Shown piece after piece: positions 6,881 to 16,078 of a stretch of 64,000 bases of DNA. The DNA is taken from positions 32,562 to 96,561 of the forward strand of contig JBGGMV010000036.1 in assembly GCA_041287865.1 (NCBI GenBank). The letters are read 5' to 3'. Each line of letters starts with the position of its first letter. Position 1 is the first letter of the stretch. The position numbers and the translations under genes are program-made. This stretch comes from JAPWJZ01 sp041287865. GTDB taxonomy: Bacteria; Pseudomonadota; Alphaproteobacteria; Micavibrionales; UBA2020. Below the pieces are notes generated by a model. It did no database searches. It worked only from the letters and a program-made list of their open reading frames with translations, and was not told the DNA's origin.

Positions 6881-8808
6881 TGAAACCGCTGCTCGAGCTT
6901 AGCAACATCTGCCGATACTATGAAAGCGGCGACGAGACGGTGAAGGCGCTGGATGGCGTTTCTATCTCCGTCTATCCCGGCGAATTCGTGGCGGTGATGG
7001 GCCAATCGGGCTCGGGCAAATCGACATTGATGAATATTATCGGCTGCCTCGATACGCCGACGGCGGGCACCTACCGCGTGCGCGGGCAGGATGTGGCGGC
7101 GCTGGACGGCGACGAACTGGCCGCGCTGCGGCGGCAGACCTTTGGTTTTGTGTTTCAGCGTTACAATTTACTCGCGGCGGCCACGGCGCAGGAAAACGTG
7201 GCCATTCCCGGCCTTTACGACGGCATGAACAGGGGTGAACGCGAGGGTCGCGCGGCGGAGCTGCTGGAGCGGCTCGGCCTTGGCAACCGCATGGATCATA
7301 CGCCGTCTGAATTATCCGGCGGCCAGCAGCAGCGCGTGGCGATTGCGCGGGCGCTGATGAACGATCCGCCGATTGTGCTGGCGGACGAACCCACCGGCGC
7401 ACTCGACAGCCACAGCGGGCAGGAGGTGATGGGGCTGCTGAAAAAACTCCATGCCGAAGGCCGCACGATTATCCTGATCACCCACGATGAAAAAGTTGCG
7501 GCGAATGCCGAACGCATTATCCGCATGATCGACGGCAAGGTTTCCGGCGACAGCAAGCCGCTGGAACGCGCTGGCGTATTGGCGGCGGAGCATAGGGGCC
7601 GCGGGGCGCAGAACCTGCTAGGCACAGTGGGCGAGGCCATGGGCACGGCCTTTCGCGCGCTGCACGATAATATCTTCCGCACCGCGCTGACATTGCTGGG
7701 CATTATCATCGGCGTGGCGGCCGTGGTGGTGATGCTGGCGGTGGGCAGCGGCAGCAAGCAGAAAATCCTCGACCAGATCACCTCGCTCGGCACCAATCTG
7801 CTGATGATTTCGCCGGGCATGCCGGGTTTCAGGGGCGGCGGCGATATCGTGACGCTGACGCCCGATGACGCGACGGCGATCCTCGATATTCCGAATGTCC
7901 AGACCGTCGTGCCCGAACGCCGCAGCCGCCAGACGCTGCGCATGGGCAATATCGACTATGCGACCTCGGTCTCGGGCGTTGGCACGGGCATGCCGCTGGT
8001 GCGCGACTGGAAGATGGAATACGGCACGTTCTTCAACGACCGTGATCTGGAGGGCAATGCCTCCGTTATCGTGCTGGGGCAGACGGTGGTCAAAAATCTA
8101 TTCCCGAACGAGGAAGATCCGATTGGCAAATATATTCTGGTCAAGAATATCCCGTTCGAAGTGATCGGCGTGCTGGCGAAAAAAGGCTCGCTGCAATGGG
8201 GCGGCGACCAGGACGATGCGGCCTTTATTCCGCTCACGACGGGCATGGTGCGGTTGTTCGGGGGCTTGCACGTCAGCAGCATCACCGCGCGCGTCGACAA
8301 TCTCGACCTGATCGATGAAACACAGGATAAAATCAGCAGCCTGCTGAAGGCGCGGCACAGGGCGGAGGATTTTAACGTGGTGAATACCGCATCCATCATG
8401 GAAATGGCATCGGCGGCGCAGAATACATTGACGATTTTGCTGGGCGCGGTGGCGGCCATATCGCTGCTGGTGGGCGGCATCGGGGTGATGAACATCATGC
8501 TGGTCAGCGTCACCGAACGCACGCGCGAAATCGGCATCCGCATGGCGACGGGCGCGCGCATGCGCGACATCATGCTGCAGTTTAACATCGAGGCTGCGGT
8601 GGTCTGCACCATCGGCGGCATTCTTGGCCTGCTGATCGGCTTCGGCCTTGGTTTCGGTATTTCCCTGTTTGACGTGAAGGTGATATTCTCCTTCTGGCCG
8701 CCGGCGCTGGCCTTTGCGACGGCTGTCCTGACGGGGCTGGTTTTCGGGTTCCTGCCCGCGCGCAAAGCCGCGCGCATGGACCCTGTCGTCGCGCTATCAT
8801 CGGAGTAA
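6880..8808 (+). CDS. macB: MacB-type ABC transporter ATPase-permease
   Basis: The 642-residue fusion has an N-terminal nucleotide-binding domain (residues 1-230) with Walker A GQSGSGKST, signature LSGGQQQR, Walker B IVLADEPTGALD and switch ITHD. The first membrane helix follows near 267-285, then a large periplasmic MacB-type domain (about 290-510) and three C-terminal helices of the FtsX/MacB permease type starting near 516. It works as a dimer that moves MacA and the outer-membrane channel mechanically. It starts at ATG 6880; a GTG immediately before is possible but the ATG gives the TGATG coupling with macA. Confidence 0.93.
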   Translation: MKPLLELSNICRYYESGDETVKALDGVSISVYPGEFVAVMGQSGSGKSTLMNIIGCLDTPTAGTYRVRGQDVAALDGDELAALRRQTFGFVFQRYNLLAAATAQENVAIPGLYDGMNRGEREGRAAELLERLGLGNRMDHTPSELSGGQQQRVAIARALMNDPPIVLADEPTGALDSHSGQEVMGLLKKLHAEGRTIILITHDEKVAANAERIIRMIDGKVSGDSKPLERAGVLAAEHRGRGAQNLLGTVGEAMGTAFRALHDNIFRTALTLLGIIIGVAAVVVMLAVGSGSKQKILDQITSLGTNLLMISPGMPGFRGGGDIVTLTPDDATAILDIPNVQTVVPERRSRQTLRMGNIDYATSVSGVGTGMPLVRDWKMEYGTFFNDRDLEGNASVIVLGQTVVKNLFPNEEDPIGKYILVKNIPFEVIGVLAKKGSLQWGGDQDDAAFIPLTTGMVRLFGGLHVSSITARVDNLDLIDETQDKISSLLKARHRAEDFNVVNTASIMEMASAAQNTLTILLGAVAAISLLVGGIGVMNIMLVSVTERTREIGIRMATGARMRDIMLQFNIEAAVVCTIGGILGLLIGFGLGFGISLFDVKVIFSFWPPALAFATAVLTGLVFGFLPARKAARMDPVVALSSE

Positions 8809-8812
8809 TGAA

Positions 8813-10249
8813 ATGAAAAAAACACTCACCGCTATCCTTCTTGTGCTGTCGCTTGGCGCCTGCGACATGATCCCCGATATGGAGACGCCGAAATTCTCGC
8901 TGTCGGATACGTGGAAGGAACAGCCCGTCAACATCGTCAAGCCCGGCAAGGCAAAAGAAAAAGCGCCGGTTGCCGTGGTGACGGAAGCGCCGGCCATCAA
9001 CGCCGACTGGTGGAGAAACTTCGGCAGCGCGGAGCTGGATGGGTTGATGGACCGCGCTTTGGAGCAGAACAACGACCTGCGCGCGGCGATTGCGCGCATC
9101 AACCAAGCCCGCGCAGCGATGAAGATTGCGGGGGCTTCGGCCTATCCGTCCGTGGATGCCAGCGCAGGCGCACGCGAAACGCGCACCGTACCCGGCAGCT
9201 GGGGAAATTCGGGCAGTGTCGGGCTTGATATCTCTTACGAAGTCGACCTCTTCGGCCGCAACAAGGCGGGACGCAAGGCGGCCAAGGCCGATTTCAGGGC
9301 CAGCCAGTATGACCATGACGCGCTGGCGCTGATCGTCATGGGCGACGTGGCGGAGGGCTATTTCCGCACCGTAAACTTACGCGAACGCGCCGCTATCGCG
9401 CAGAATAACCTTAGCAATTCGCGCAATGTACTGAAACTGGTGCAAGCACGGTTCGATGCGGGCGCGTCCTCGGCGCTTGATCTCTCGCGCCAGAAGGCGG
9501 AAATGGCGACGACGGAGGCTTCGCTGGCCGCGCTGCAGGCGCAGGCTTCGCAGGCGGAGAACGCGCTCGCCATCCTGCTCGGCACGCCGCCGCATGATAT
9601 GGGGCTGAAAACGAAAGCGCTGTCGGCGATCAAACAACCCGCCGTGCCGCTGTCGCAGCCTGCGCAGGTGATTACGCAGCGCCCCGATATCCGCGCGGCG
9701 GAGCAGACGCTGGTTGCCGCCAATGCCGATATTGGTGCTGCGCGCGCGGCTTTCTACCCGACCTTTAACATCGGCACCTCGGCGGCGGCGAGCTTTGCGG
9801 CTTTGTCCAATCCGGTTGCGAGAACACTTGAAATCGCGGCCTCGATCATCGCGCCCATTTTCCATGGCGGCGAGCTGGAGGGTGGCGTCGAGCGCGCCAC
9901 GGCGCGTCAGGTGGAACTGGCCGAAAACTACCGCAAGGTGGTGCTGGTCGCGCTGCGGGAGGTGGAGGACGCTCTTTCCGCCGCCAAGGCCGCGAAATCG
10001 CGCGAGCGTTCGTTCGCCACAGCGATGGCAGAGGCGCGGAAGACCTACAACCTGTCGCGCGAGCTCTATGATGCCGGTTCTGTAGACTATCAAACGCTAC
10101 TCGACAGCCAGCGCACGCTGCTCTCGGCCGAGGACAGCCATAGCGCGGTCAGGCTGGAACTGCTATCGGCGCAAGTAGACCTTTACAAGGCGCTGGGCGG
10201 CGGCTGGCGCGATACGCAGACCGCTAAAAAATCCGTGGCGAAGAAGTAA
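8813..10249 (+). CDS. NodT-family outer-membrane efflux lipoprotein
   Basis: The 478-residue TolC-like protein starts four bases after macB. MKKTLTAILLVLSLGAC is a lipoprotein signal with lipobox LGAC and acyl-cysteine 17. Two homologous OEP halves are visible: residues about 60-250 (SAELDGLMDRALEQNNDLRA) and 270-460, with ITQRPDIRAAEQTLVAANAD typical of the NodT/OprM group. It forms the trimeric outer-membrane duct. With macA and macB it completes a tripartite exporter in one operon, unlike systems that borrow a distant TolC. Its stop codon abuts the stop of the convergent binding-protein gene. Confidence 0.9.
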   Translation: MKKTLTAILLVLSLGACDMIPDMETPKFSLSDTWKEQPVNIVKPGKAKEKAPVAVVTEAPAINADWWRNFGSAELDGLMDRALEQNNDLRAAIARINQARAAMKIAGASAYPSVDASAGARETRTVPGSWGNSGSVGLDISYEVDLFGRNKAGRKAAKADFRASQYDHDALALIVMGDVAEGYFRTVNLRERAAIAQNNLSNSRNVLKLVQARFDAGASSALDLSRQKAEMATTEASLAALQAQASQAENALAILLGTPPHDMGLKTKALSAIKQPAVPLSQPAQVITQRPDIRAAEQTLVAANADIGAARAAFYPTFNIGTSAAASFAALSNPVARTLEIAASIIAPIFHGGELEGGVERATARQVELAENYRKVVLVALREVEDALSAAKAAKSRERSFATAMAEARKTYNLSRELYDAGSVDYQTLLDSQRTLLSAEDSHSAVRLELLSAQVDLYKALGGGWRDTQTAKKSVAKK

Positions 10250-10256
10250 TTACTTC
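10243..10256. repeat. 14-bp palindrome over two abutting convergent stop codons
   Basis: GAAGTAATTACTTC is perfectly palindromic and contains TAA of the plus-strand gene (10247-10249) and TTA, the complement of the minus-strand stop, at 10250-10252. There is no intergenic base between the two genes. Confidence 0.6.
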
Positions 10257-11284
10257 GTCAGGCTTTCGACCATTTCGTTATAAGCCGCAATCGCGTCTTC
10301 CGGGCAGGAATAGGACACGACGGCGCGCGTGCCGGGGGGAATGTTGAATTCCGGCGCGGTGCGCATTTCGGCGGGCAGGAATTTCTTCGCGGCCTCGACG
10401 GCGGGCGTGGCACCCGCGAATTTCGCGTTTTCGGCCAGGTTTTCGGGCTTCATCAGGAAGGCGATGAATTTTTCGGCCTTGGAAACGCTCTGCGCGTTTG
10501 TCGGGATGGCGATGGTATCGAGCCAGAGTTCCACGCCTTCCTTGGGGTAGACGTACTTGATGTGTTTGTTCTTTTCCCGCGCGATGAAGGCGTCGCTGCT
10601 CCAGGCCAGCTGCATCTTCACGTCGCCCGCGGCAAGGCGCTCGTAATAGCCCTCCGCCGAATAGTTCTTCACGAAGGCGCGCTGGTTGGCCAGCAGCACC
10701 TTGATCGGCTGGATCGAGGCGTTCGACGCATCGCAGTTCTTCTGCCCCAGCGCGATCGAGGCGATGGCGGCGACGGTGGAGGCTTCGTCGAGCATGCCGA
10801 TGTCGGGCTGTTCGCCCTGCGGGCGGTTGAAGAGCTGTTGCCAGCTGGTCACGTCCTCCGCCGTTTTCGCCGTGTTCACGGCGATGCCGGTCGTGCCGTA
10901 GAAAAGCGGCAGCGAATAGGTGTAATCGGGGTCATAGGCGGGTTTCTGCACGCTGGCCGACAGCGTCGAGGCCAGCCCGCGCACGCCGGCGGGCAGCGGT
11001 TGCAGCAGGCCGTCCTTCGACAGCTGGGTGATATAGTTGCCGGAGGGCGCGACGATATCGTATTTCGCACCTTCCTTCAGCTTGGCCATCAACACGTCGT
11101 TGCTGGTATAGACCTCCGCCACCACCTTGATGCCGGTTTCCTTCTCGAACTTGGCGAAGACCTCCGGCGAGGCATAGGTGTCCCAGGTGTAGACGTAGAG
11201 CTTGCCACGGTTGAGGACGTAGTAGCCAAGGCCCACAGCCGCGCAGAGCAGCAGGACGAAGACGGCAGAGAGGAGTGAACGCAT
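10250..11284 (-). CDS. Polyamine ABC transporter substrate-binding protein (second copy)
   Basis: The 344-residue periplasmic binding protein of the PotD/PotF family has an N-terminal signal or anchor (LLSAVFVLLLCAAVGLGYYV) followed by the family start KLYVYTWDTYASPEVFAKFEKETG. YSLPLFYGTTGIAVNT and LAWSSDAFIAREKNKHIKYV are the usual hinge and ligand-pocket regions. It is the last gene of the minus-strand pot operon and is clearly paralogous to the gene at 11315 (same length, same motifs). It keeps a longer hydrophobic N-terminus without an obvious cleavage site, so it may stay membrane-tethered. The ligand is probably putrescine or spermidine. Confidence 0.88.
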   Translation of the reverse strand: MRSLLSAVFVLLLCAAVGLGYYVLNRGKLYVYTWDTYASPEVFAKFEKETGIKVVAEVYTSNDVLMAKLKEGAKYDIVAPSGNYITQLSKDGLLQPLPAGVRGLASTLSASVQKPAYDPDYTYSLPLFYGTTGIAVNTAKTAEDVTSWQQLFNRPQGEQPDIGMLDEASTVAAIASIALGQKNCDASNASIQPIKVLLANQRAFVKNYSAEGYYERLAAGDVKMQLAWSSDAFIAREKNKHIKYVYPKEGVELWLDTIAIPTNAQSVSKAEKFIAFLMKPENLAENAKFAGATPAVEAAKKFLPAEMRTAPEFNIPPGTRAVVSYSCPEDAIAAYNEMVESLTK

Positions 11285-11314
11285 GTTGATGGCCTTTTTT
11301 TCTTGTTGTTGTTA

Positions 11315-12349
11315 TTACTTCAGCACTTTTTCCCAGATTTTTTCGTAGGACTTGATGACCTTGGACGGGCAGGTCATCTGCACGACGGCCTTGGTGCCTT
11401 CGGGGATGTTGAATTCGGGGGCGTTCTTGACCTCGTCCGGCATCGCGTCTTTCGCTGCGGTCAGGGAGGGCACGTAGCCTGCGAATTCCGCATACTGCGC
11501 CATGTTTTCGGGCTTCATCACGAATTCGATGAATTTCTTGGCGGCCTCGACGTTTTGCGCCTTGGCGGGGATGGCGATATTGTCGATCCAGACTTCCACG
11601 CCTTCCTTCGGGTAGATGTATTTGATGTCCTTGTTTTCACCGCGGGCGATGAAGGCGTCGCCCGACCATGCCATCTGCATGGCGACGTCGCCTGCCTGCA
11701 GGCGTTCGACATAGCCGTCAGCCGTGGCGATCTTCACGAAGGGCTTCTGGCCCTGCAGCGTGGCCAGCATGGTCTTGAAGGTTTCGGAATTATCCTCGCA
11801 ATATTCCTTGCCGTGGTAGAGCGAGAGAATATCGGCCACTGTGCCGGTATCGTCGAGGATGCCGATGTTCTTGGCCGCGCCCTCGGGACGCTTGAAATAC
11901 TGGTCCCAGCTGGTGATGTCTTCCTTCATCAGCTTGGTGTTCACGGCGATGCCGGTGGTGCCGTAGAAGAGGGGCAGGGAATATTTATGCTCGGGGTCGT
12001 AGGCGGGGGCCTTGACGCTGGCGTCCATGCCTTCGCCGTGCTTGCGCAGGTCTTCGGGAATTTCCATCAGCACGCCTTCTTTCGCCATCAGCGGAATATA
12101 GGGGCCGGACGGCATGACGATGTCATAGGCGGCGCCGGATTTCAGCTTGGCCACCATCTTGTCGTTGCTGGAATAAATTTCCGATTCCACGTCGACGCCG
12201 GTTTCCTTCTCGAAGCGCTTGAACAGTTCTTCGTCTTTGTAGGTATCCCAGCTGTAGATGAAGAGTTTTTCTTTCTTCTCGGCCGCGAAGGCGTTGCCGG
12301 ACAGAAGAGCGACGACGGAGATTGCCAGGAGCAGGGGTTTGAGTTTCAT
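11315..12349 (-). CDS. potF: Polyamine ABC transporter substrate-binding protein
   Basis: The 344-residue PotF/PotD-type protein has a cleavable signal (LLLAISVVALLSGNAFA) and begins KLFIYSWDTYKDEELFKRFE. Conserved stretches include YSLPLFYGTTGIAVNT, WDQYFKRPEGAAKNIGILDD and MQMAWSGDAFIARGENK. It delivers a polyamine to the permeases encoded just upstream; its ATG is five bases from the permease stop. The neighbouring paralogue at 10250 suggests a duplicated receptor with a different affinity or ligand. Use of the potF rather than potD name rests on the potFGHI-like operon makeup. Confidence 0.9.
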   Translation of the reverse strand: MKLKPLLLAISVVALLSGNAFAAEKKEKLFIYSWDTYKDEELFKRFEKETGVDVESEIYSSNDKMVAKLKSGAAYDIVMPSGPYIPLMAKEGVLMEIPEDLRKHGEGMDASVKAPAYDPEHKYSLPLFYGTTGIAVNTKLMKEDITSWDQYFKRPEGAAKNIGILDDTGTVADILSLYHGKEYCEDNSETFKTMLATLQGQKPFVKIATADGYVERLQAGDVAMQMAWSGDAFIARGENKDIKYIYPKEGVEVWIDNIAIPAKAQNVEAAKKFIEFVMKPENMAQYAEFAGYVPSLTAAKDAMPDEVKNAPEFNIPEGTKAVVQMTCPSKVIKSYEKIWEKVLK

Positions 12350-12353
12350 GTTA

Positions 12354-13160
12354 TCAGGCCTTTCTTTGGTTGATGGCGTAAGAGAGCGCGACCATGACGA
12401 TCGACAGGATGAGGAGGACGGTGGAAATGGCGTTGATCTCGGGCGTGATACCGCGCCGGATCATGCTGTAGATATAGACGGGCAGGGTGGCGCCGCCGGG
12501 GGGTGCGACCATCTGCGTGATGATGAAATCGTCGATGGAGGTAATAAAGGCCAGCATCGCGCCCGAGGTAATGCCCGGCATCATCAGCGGCAGCGTGACA
12601 TGGCGGAAGGCCTGCCAGGGCGTGGCGTAGAGGTCGGCAGCGGCCTCGAACAATGAGGGCTGCAGCGTTTCCATGCGCGCGCGGATGGGCGAATAGGCGA
12701 AGGGGATGCAGAAAACGGTATGGGCGATGAGCACGTTGCCGAGCGGCAGATCGCCGATAAACCAGTTGAGCCCGATAATCGAGAAAAAGGCCATGGAGGC
12801 GATGGCGATCACGATTTCGGGGATCAGCAGCGGCAGCGTCATCATGAAGTAGGTGGAGGACTGCGTTCTCGCCCCCAGTTTGTTGCCATGCATGGCAACA
12901 GCCGTCATCAGCGCGATGATGGTCGAGAAAATGGTGGCCAGCACACCGATGATCAGCGAATTGATGCAGGCCTTGACCAGCTGTTCGTTCTCCGCCGCGC
13001 GGTGGTACCAGTCGAGGCTGAAGCCTTCCCAGACCGTGATGCGGGAGCCCGCGTTGAAGGAGAAGAAGATGACGATCAGCAGCGGGATGTAAAGGAAGGC
13101 AAGGCAGGCCCATGCCGTCGAGGCAACACCAGGGATATAATCGTTGGGCTTGGTTGCCAT
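12354..13160 (-). CDS. potI: Polyamine ABC transporter permease
   Basis: The 268-residue inner-membrane protein has about six hydrophobic segments and the EAA loop that docks on the ATPase (EAAADLYATPWQAFRHVTLP, then LMMPGI). This is the PotC/PotI type of the binding-protein-dependent permease superfamily. It starts one base after the stop of the partner permease and ends five bases before the binding-protein gene, within a compact operon. Confidence 0.9.
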   Translation of the reverse strand: MATKPNDYIPGVASTAWACLAFLYIPLLIVIFFSFNAGSRITVWEGFSLDWYHRAAENEQLVKACINSLIIGVLATIFSTIIALMTAVAMHGNKLGARTQSSTYFMMTLPLLIPEIVIAIASMAFFSIIGLNWFIGDLPLGNVLIAHTVFCIPFAYSPIRARMETLQPSLFEAAADLYATPWQAFRHVTLPLMMPGITSGAMLAFITSIDDFIITQMVAPPGGATLPVYIYSMIRRGITPEINAISTVLLILSIVMVALSYAINQRKA

Positions 13161-13161
13161 G

Positions 13162-14046
13162 CTACACCAGCTCTTTCAGCCCGCCGCGGCGGGACATGAT
13201 CATCAGGCCGATCATCACGGTCGCCATCAGCGCGACGGAAGCGGCGGAGCCGAAGGGCCAGTCCTTCGCCGCGCCAAAGAGCGATTCAATCTTGGTGCCC
13301 AGCATCATATACGTCGCACCGCCCAGCATCTGCGGCGCAAGGTAGGAGCCGATGCAGGGGATAAAGACGAGAATCGAGCCCGCGATAATGCCCGGCATGC
13401 AGAGCGGGATGGTGACGCGGCGTAAGGTTTGCCAGCGGTTGGCGTAAAGATCTGCCGAAGCCTCGACCAGTTTCCAGTCCATGCGCTCGAGGTTGGAATA
13501 GATGGGCAGAACCATGAAGGGCAGGTAGCTGTAGAGCAGGCCCAGCCCGACGGAAAAATCGGTGTAGAGGAGCGATATGGACTGGTCTTCGGCGAGTACG
13601 CCGAGGCCGCGCAAGCCATTGTTGATAAGGCCTCCGTCGCGCAGGATCAAAATCCATGCGTAGGTGCGGATCAGCAGGTTTGTCCAGAAGGGGATGGTGA
13701 CGAGCATCATCCAGAAATTGCGCTGCGCGGGCGGGCGGGTGGCCATGTAATAGGCCATGGGAAAACCGGCCAGCAGGCAGAGGAAGGTGCAAAGCGCGGC
13801 CAGCTTGACCGAGCGCCAGCAGACCAGCAGGAACGACGGATCGAAAACTTTCTTCCCGTCGAAATCGGTTTCGTAGAAGATTTTGGTATAGGCTTCGAAG
13901 GTCAGCGGCATCATGACGCCGCCGGTTTCCTGCGGCGTCATGAATGAATAGCCGACGATCAGCACCAGCGGCAGCATGAAGAAGACGCCCATCAGGAACA
14001 TAAAGGGCGACAGCAGCCATGCGCGTTTGCCGGCGGGTGAACTCAT
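13162..14046 (-). CDS. potH: Polyamine ABC transporter permease
   Basis: The 294-residue permease of the PotB/PotH type has about six membrane helices and the EAA loop EASADLYANRWQTLRRVTIP. It pairs with the PotI-type subunit to form the channel. The start is the ATG at 14046, which overlaps the TGA of the ATPase gene as ATGA; an in-frame ATG nine bases further upstream is less likely. Confidence 0.9.
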   Translation of the reverse strand: MSSPAGKRAWLLSPFMFLMGVFFMLPLVLIVGYSFMTPQETGGVMMPLTFEAYTKIFYETDFDGKKVFDPSFLLVCWRSVKLAALCTFLCLLAGFPMAYYMATRPPAQRNFWMMLVTIPFWTNLLIRTYAWILILRDGGLINNGLRGLGVLAEDQSISLLYTDFSVGLGLLYSYLPFMVLPIYSNLERMDWKLVEASADLYANRWQTLRRVTIPLCMPGIIAGSILVFIPCIGSYLAPQMLGGATYMMLGTKIESLFGAAKDWPFGSAASVALMATVMIGLMIMSRRGGLKELV

Positions 14047-15047
14047 GCCGCGCACCTGATCAGGCGTTCGGGCGGAAGCGCCAGCGTGACGCGGTCGCCG
14101 GCTTTCAGGTTGATCGGGTCGTCCTCCGCCACCGTCACCACTTCGCCGCCGTCCAGCTGGACAAGGTAATGGGTGACGGAACCGCGATAGGTGATGTGGT
14201 TCAGCGTGCCGCCGGCATAGATTTTGCCTTTCGGCACGCCCTGCGCGAAAACCGCGTCTTCGGGGCGGAAGCCGATATCGCCGCTCTCCGACAGGCCAAG
14301 GCTGGTGGCCTTCACGAAATTGCAGATGCCGATGAAGCTGGCCACGAAGCGGTTGGAGGGCTGGTGGTAAATTTCCTGCGGGCCGTCGAGCTGCGAGATT
14401 TTGCCTTTTTCCATCACCGCGATGCGGTCGGACATCGACAGCGCTTCGTCCTGGTCATGCGTGACGAAGATAAAGGTGATGCCGGTGTCGCGCTGCAGGC
14501 GCTTCAGCTCGATCTGCATTTCCTTGCGCAGCTTGTAATCGAGCGCGGAGAGCGATTCATCGAGCAGCAGGATTTTCGGCTGGTTGACGAGCGCACGCGC
14601 CAAGGCCACGCGCTGCTGCTGCCCGCCCGACAGCTGCGAGGGCTTGCGCTCGGCCTTGTCGTCGAGACGGACGAGGGCGAGCGACGTCGTGATGGATTTT
14701 TCAATCTCTTCGCGCGGGCGGCCGCGCATTTTCATGCCGAAGGCGATGTTTTCGGCAACCGTCATATGCGGGAAGAGCGCGTAGCTCTGGAACACGGTAT
14801 TGACGGGGCGTTCATAGGCAGGCAGCGGGGCGATATCCTTGCCATCAAGGATGATGCTGCCGGAGGTAGGAATGTCGAGGCCCGCGATCATGCGCAGCAG
14901 CGTCGTCTTGCCGCAGCCGGAGGGGCCCAGCAGCGTGAAGAATTCATTCGACTTGATATCGAGCGAAACGTTGTCGACCGCGCGCACTTCGCCCGACGGA
15001 TGCGGGTAAATCTTGCTGACCTGCCGGATGCTTAAGCCTTGGGACAT
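14043..15047 (-). CDS. potG: Polyamine ABC transporter ATPase
   Basis: The 334-residue ATPase has Walker A GPSGCGKTT, the signature LSGGQQQR, a Walker B ending LLLDESLSALD (Ser where most relatives have Pro) and switch VTHDQDE. The C-terminal part (residues about 240-334) is a TOBE-type regulatory domain. It energises import through the two permeases encoded after it and is first in the minus-strand operon. The gap to the divergent ABC gene (15048-15151) is AT-rich and presumably carries both promoters; I could not pick clear boxes. Confidence 0.92.
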   Translation of the reverse strand: MSQGLSIRQVSKIYPHPSGEVRAVDNVSLDIKSNEFFTLLGPSGCGKTTLLRMIAGLDIPTSGSIILDGKDIAPLPAYERPVNTVFQSYALFPHMTVAENIAFGMKMRGRPREEIEKSITTSLALVRLDDKAERKPSQLSGGQQQRVALARALVNQPKILLLDESLSALDYKLRKEMQIELKRLQRDTGITFIFVTHDQDEALSMSDRIAVMEKGKISQLDGPQEIYHQPSNRFVASFIGICNFVKATSLGLSESGDIGFRPEDAVFAQGVPKGKIYAGGTLNHITYRGSVTHYLVQLDGGEVVTVAEDDPINLKAGDRVTLALPPERLIRCAA

Positions 15048-15151
15048 GCGGGGGAATCCTTCTTTGCCTGTAGGAATTACTTATAACAAAAACTGTTTAT
15101 AAAGTATTTATATACGCCTAGCATGGACGTGGAATCGGAAGGGCCCGCGCT

Positions 15152-16075
15152 ATGAAAATGATCGACGTCCAGAACCTCAACTTCGACTATCCGGACAAGC
15201 GGGCGCTCTTCGATATCAATTTTTCCATAGATCACGGCGCTGTCGTCGCGCTGGTGGGACCGAACGGCGCGGGGAAAACCACGCTGCTGCGCTGCATCGC
15301 CGCGCTTGAACGCGTGCACAGCGGGCGGGTGATGATCGACGGGCTCGACATCGCCGACCATCCGCGCGAGGTGCATCGCCGCACGGGTTATCTGTCGGAC
15401 AGCTTCGGGCTTTATAACGCGCTCAATTTGCGCCAGTGCCTGACCTATATGGCCTGGAGCCAGAAGATACCGGAGCTGGACGTGAACAAGCGCGTGCTCG
15501 ACGTCGCGCATGACGTCGGCATCGATCATATGCTGGACCAGAAGGCGGGCGTGCTGTCGCGCGGCTATCGCCAGCGCCTCGGCATCGGCCTTGCGCTGAT
15601 CCATGATCCGAAGCTGATTATCCTCGATGAACCGGCGTCCGGCATGGACCCGGAGGCGCGGATCGCGCTGTCGCAGATGATAAGGCGCCTGCGCGCGGCG
15701 GGGAAAACGCTGATCGTGTCGTCGCACATCCTGAACGAGCTGGAGGATTACTGCACCGAAATGCTGGTCATCCAGAACGGGCGCGTGGCGGAACATGTGA
15801 AGCTGGGCGATTACGCGGCGCGGCCCGAACGCACGCTCATCATCAGCATCGCGGGGCTTGCGGTGGGGCATATGGAGGCGCTGTCGCGGCAGCCGTATAT
15901 CAAAATCCGCGCGACGCATGAAAACACCGTCACCTGTGACTATACCGGCTCGGTCGAGGATCAGCAGAAACTGCTGCAGGCGCTGATCGCCGCCAATATT
16001 CCCGTTTTCAGCTTCAGCAGCGAGGCGCATACTTTAGCAGATGCGTATATGAACGTCACATCGGGTAAGAGATAA
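15152..16075 (+). CDS. ABC-2 type transporter ATP-binding protein
   Basis: The 307-residue ATPase has Walker A GPNGAGKTT near residue 37, a slightly unusual signature LSRGYRQRLGIG, Walker B LIILDEPASGMD and switch SSHIL. The layout, with about 80 residues after the ATPase core, is that of ABC-2 exporters (CcmA/NatA/drug type) rather than importers. Three bases separate it from the permease gene. The substrate is unknown. An ATG six bases downstream is an alternative start. Confidence 0.88.
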   Translation: MKMIDVQNLNFDYPDKRALFDINFSIDHGAVVALVGPNGAGKTTLLRCIAALERVHSGRVMIDGLDIADHPREVHRRTGYLSDSFGLYNALNLRQCLTYMAWSQKIPELDVNKRVLDVAHDVGIDHMLDQKAGVLSRGYRQRLGIGLALIHDPKLIILDEPASGMDPEARIALSQMIRRLRAAGKTLIVSSHILNELEDYCTEMLVIQNGRVAEHVKLGDYAARPERTLIISIAGLAVGHMEALSRQPYIKIRATHENTVTCDYTGSVEDQQKLLQALIAANIPVFSFSSEAHTLADAYMNVTSGKR

Positions 16076-16078
16076 GCC

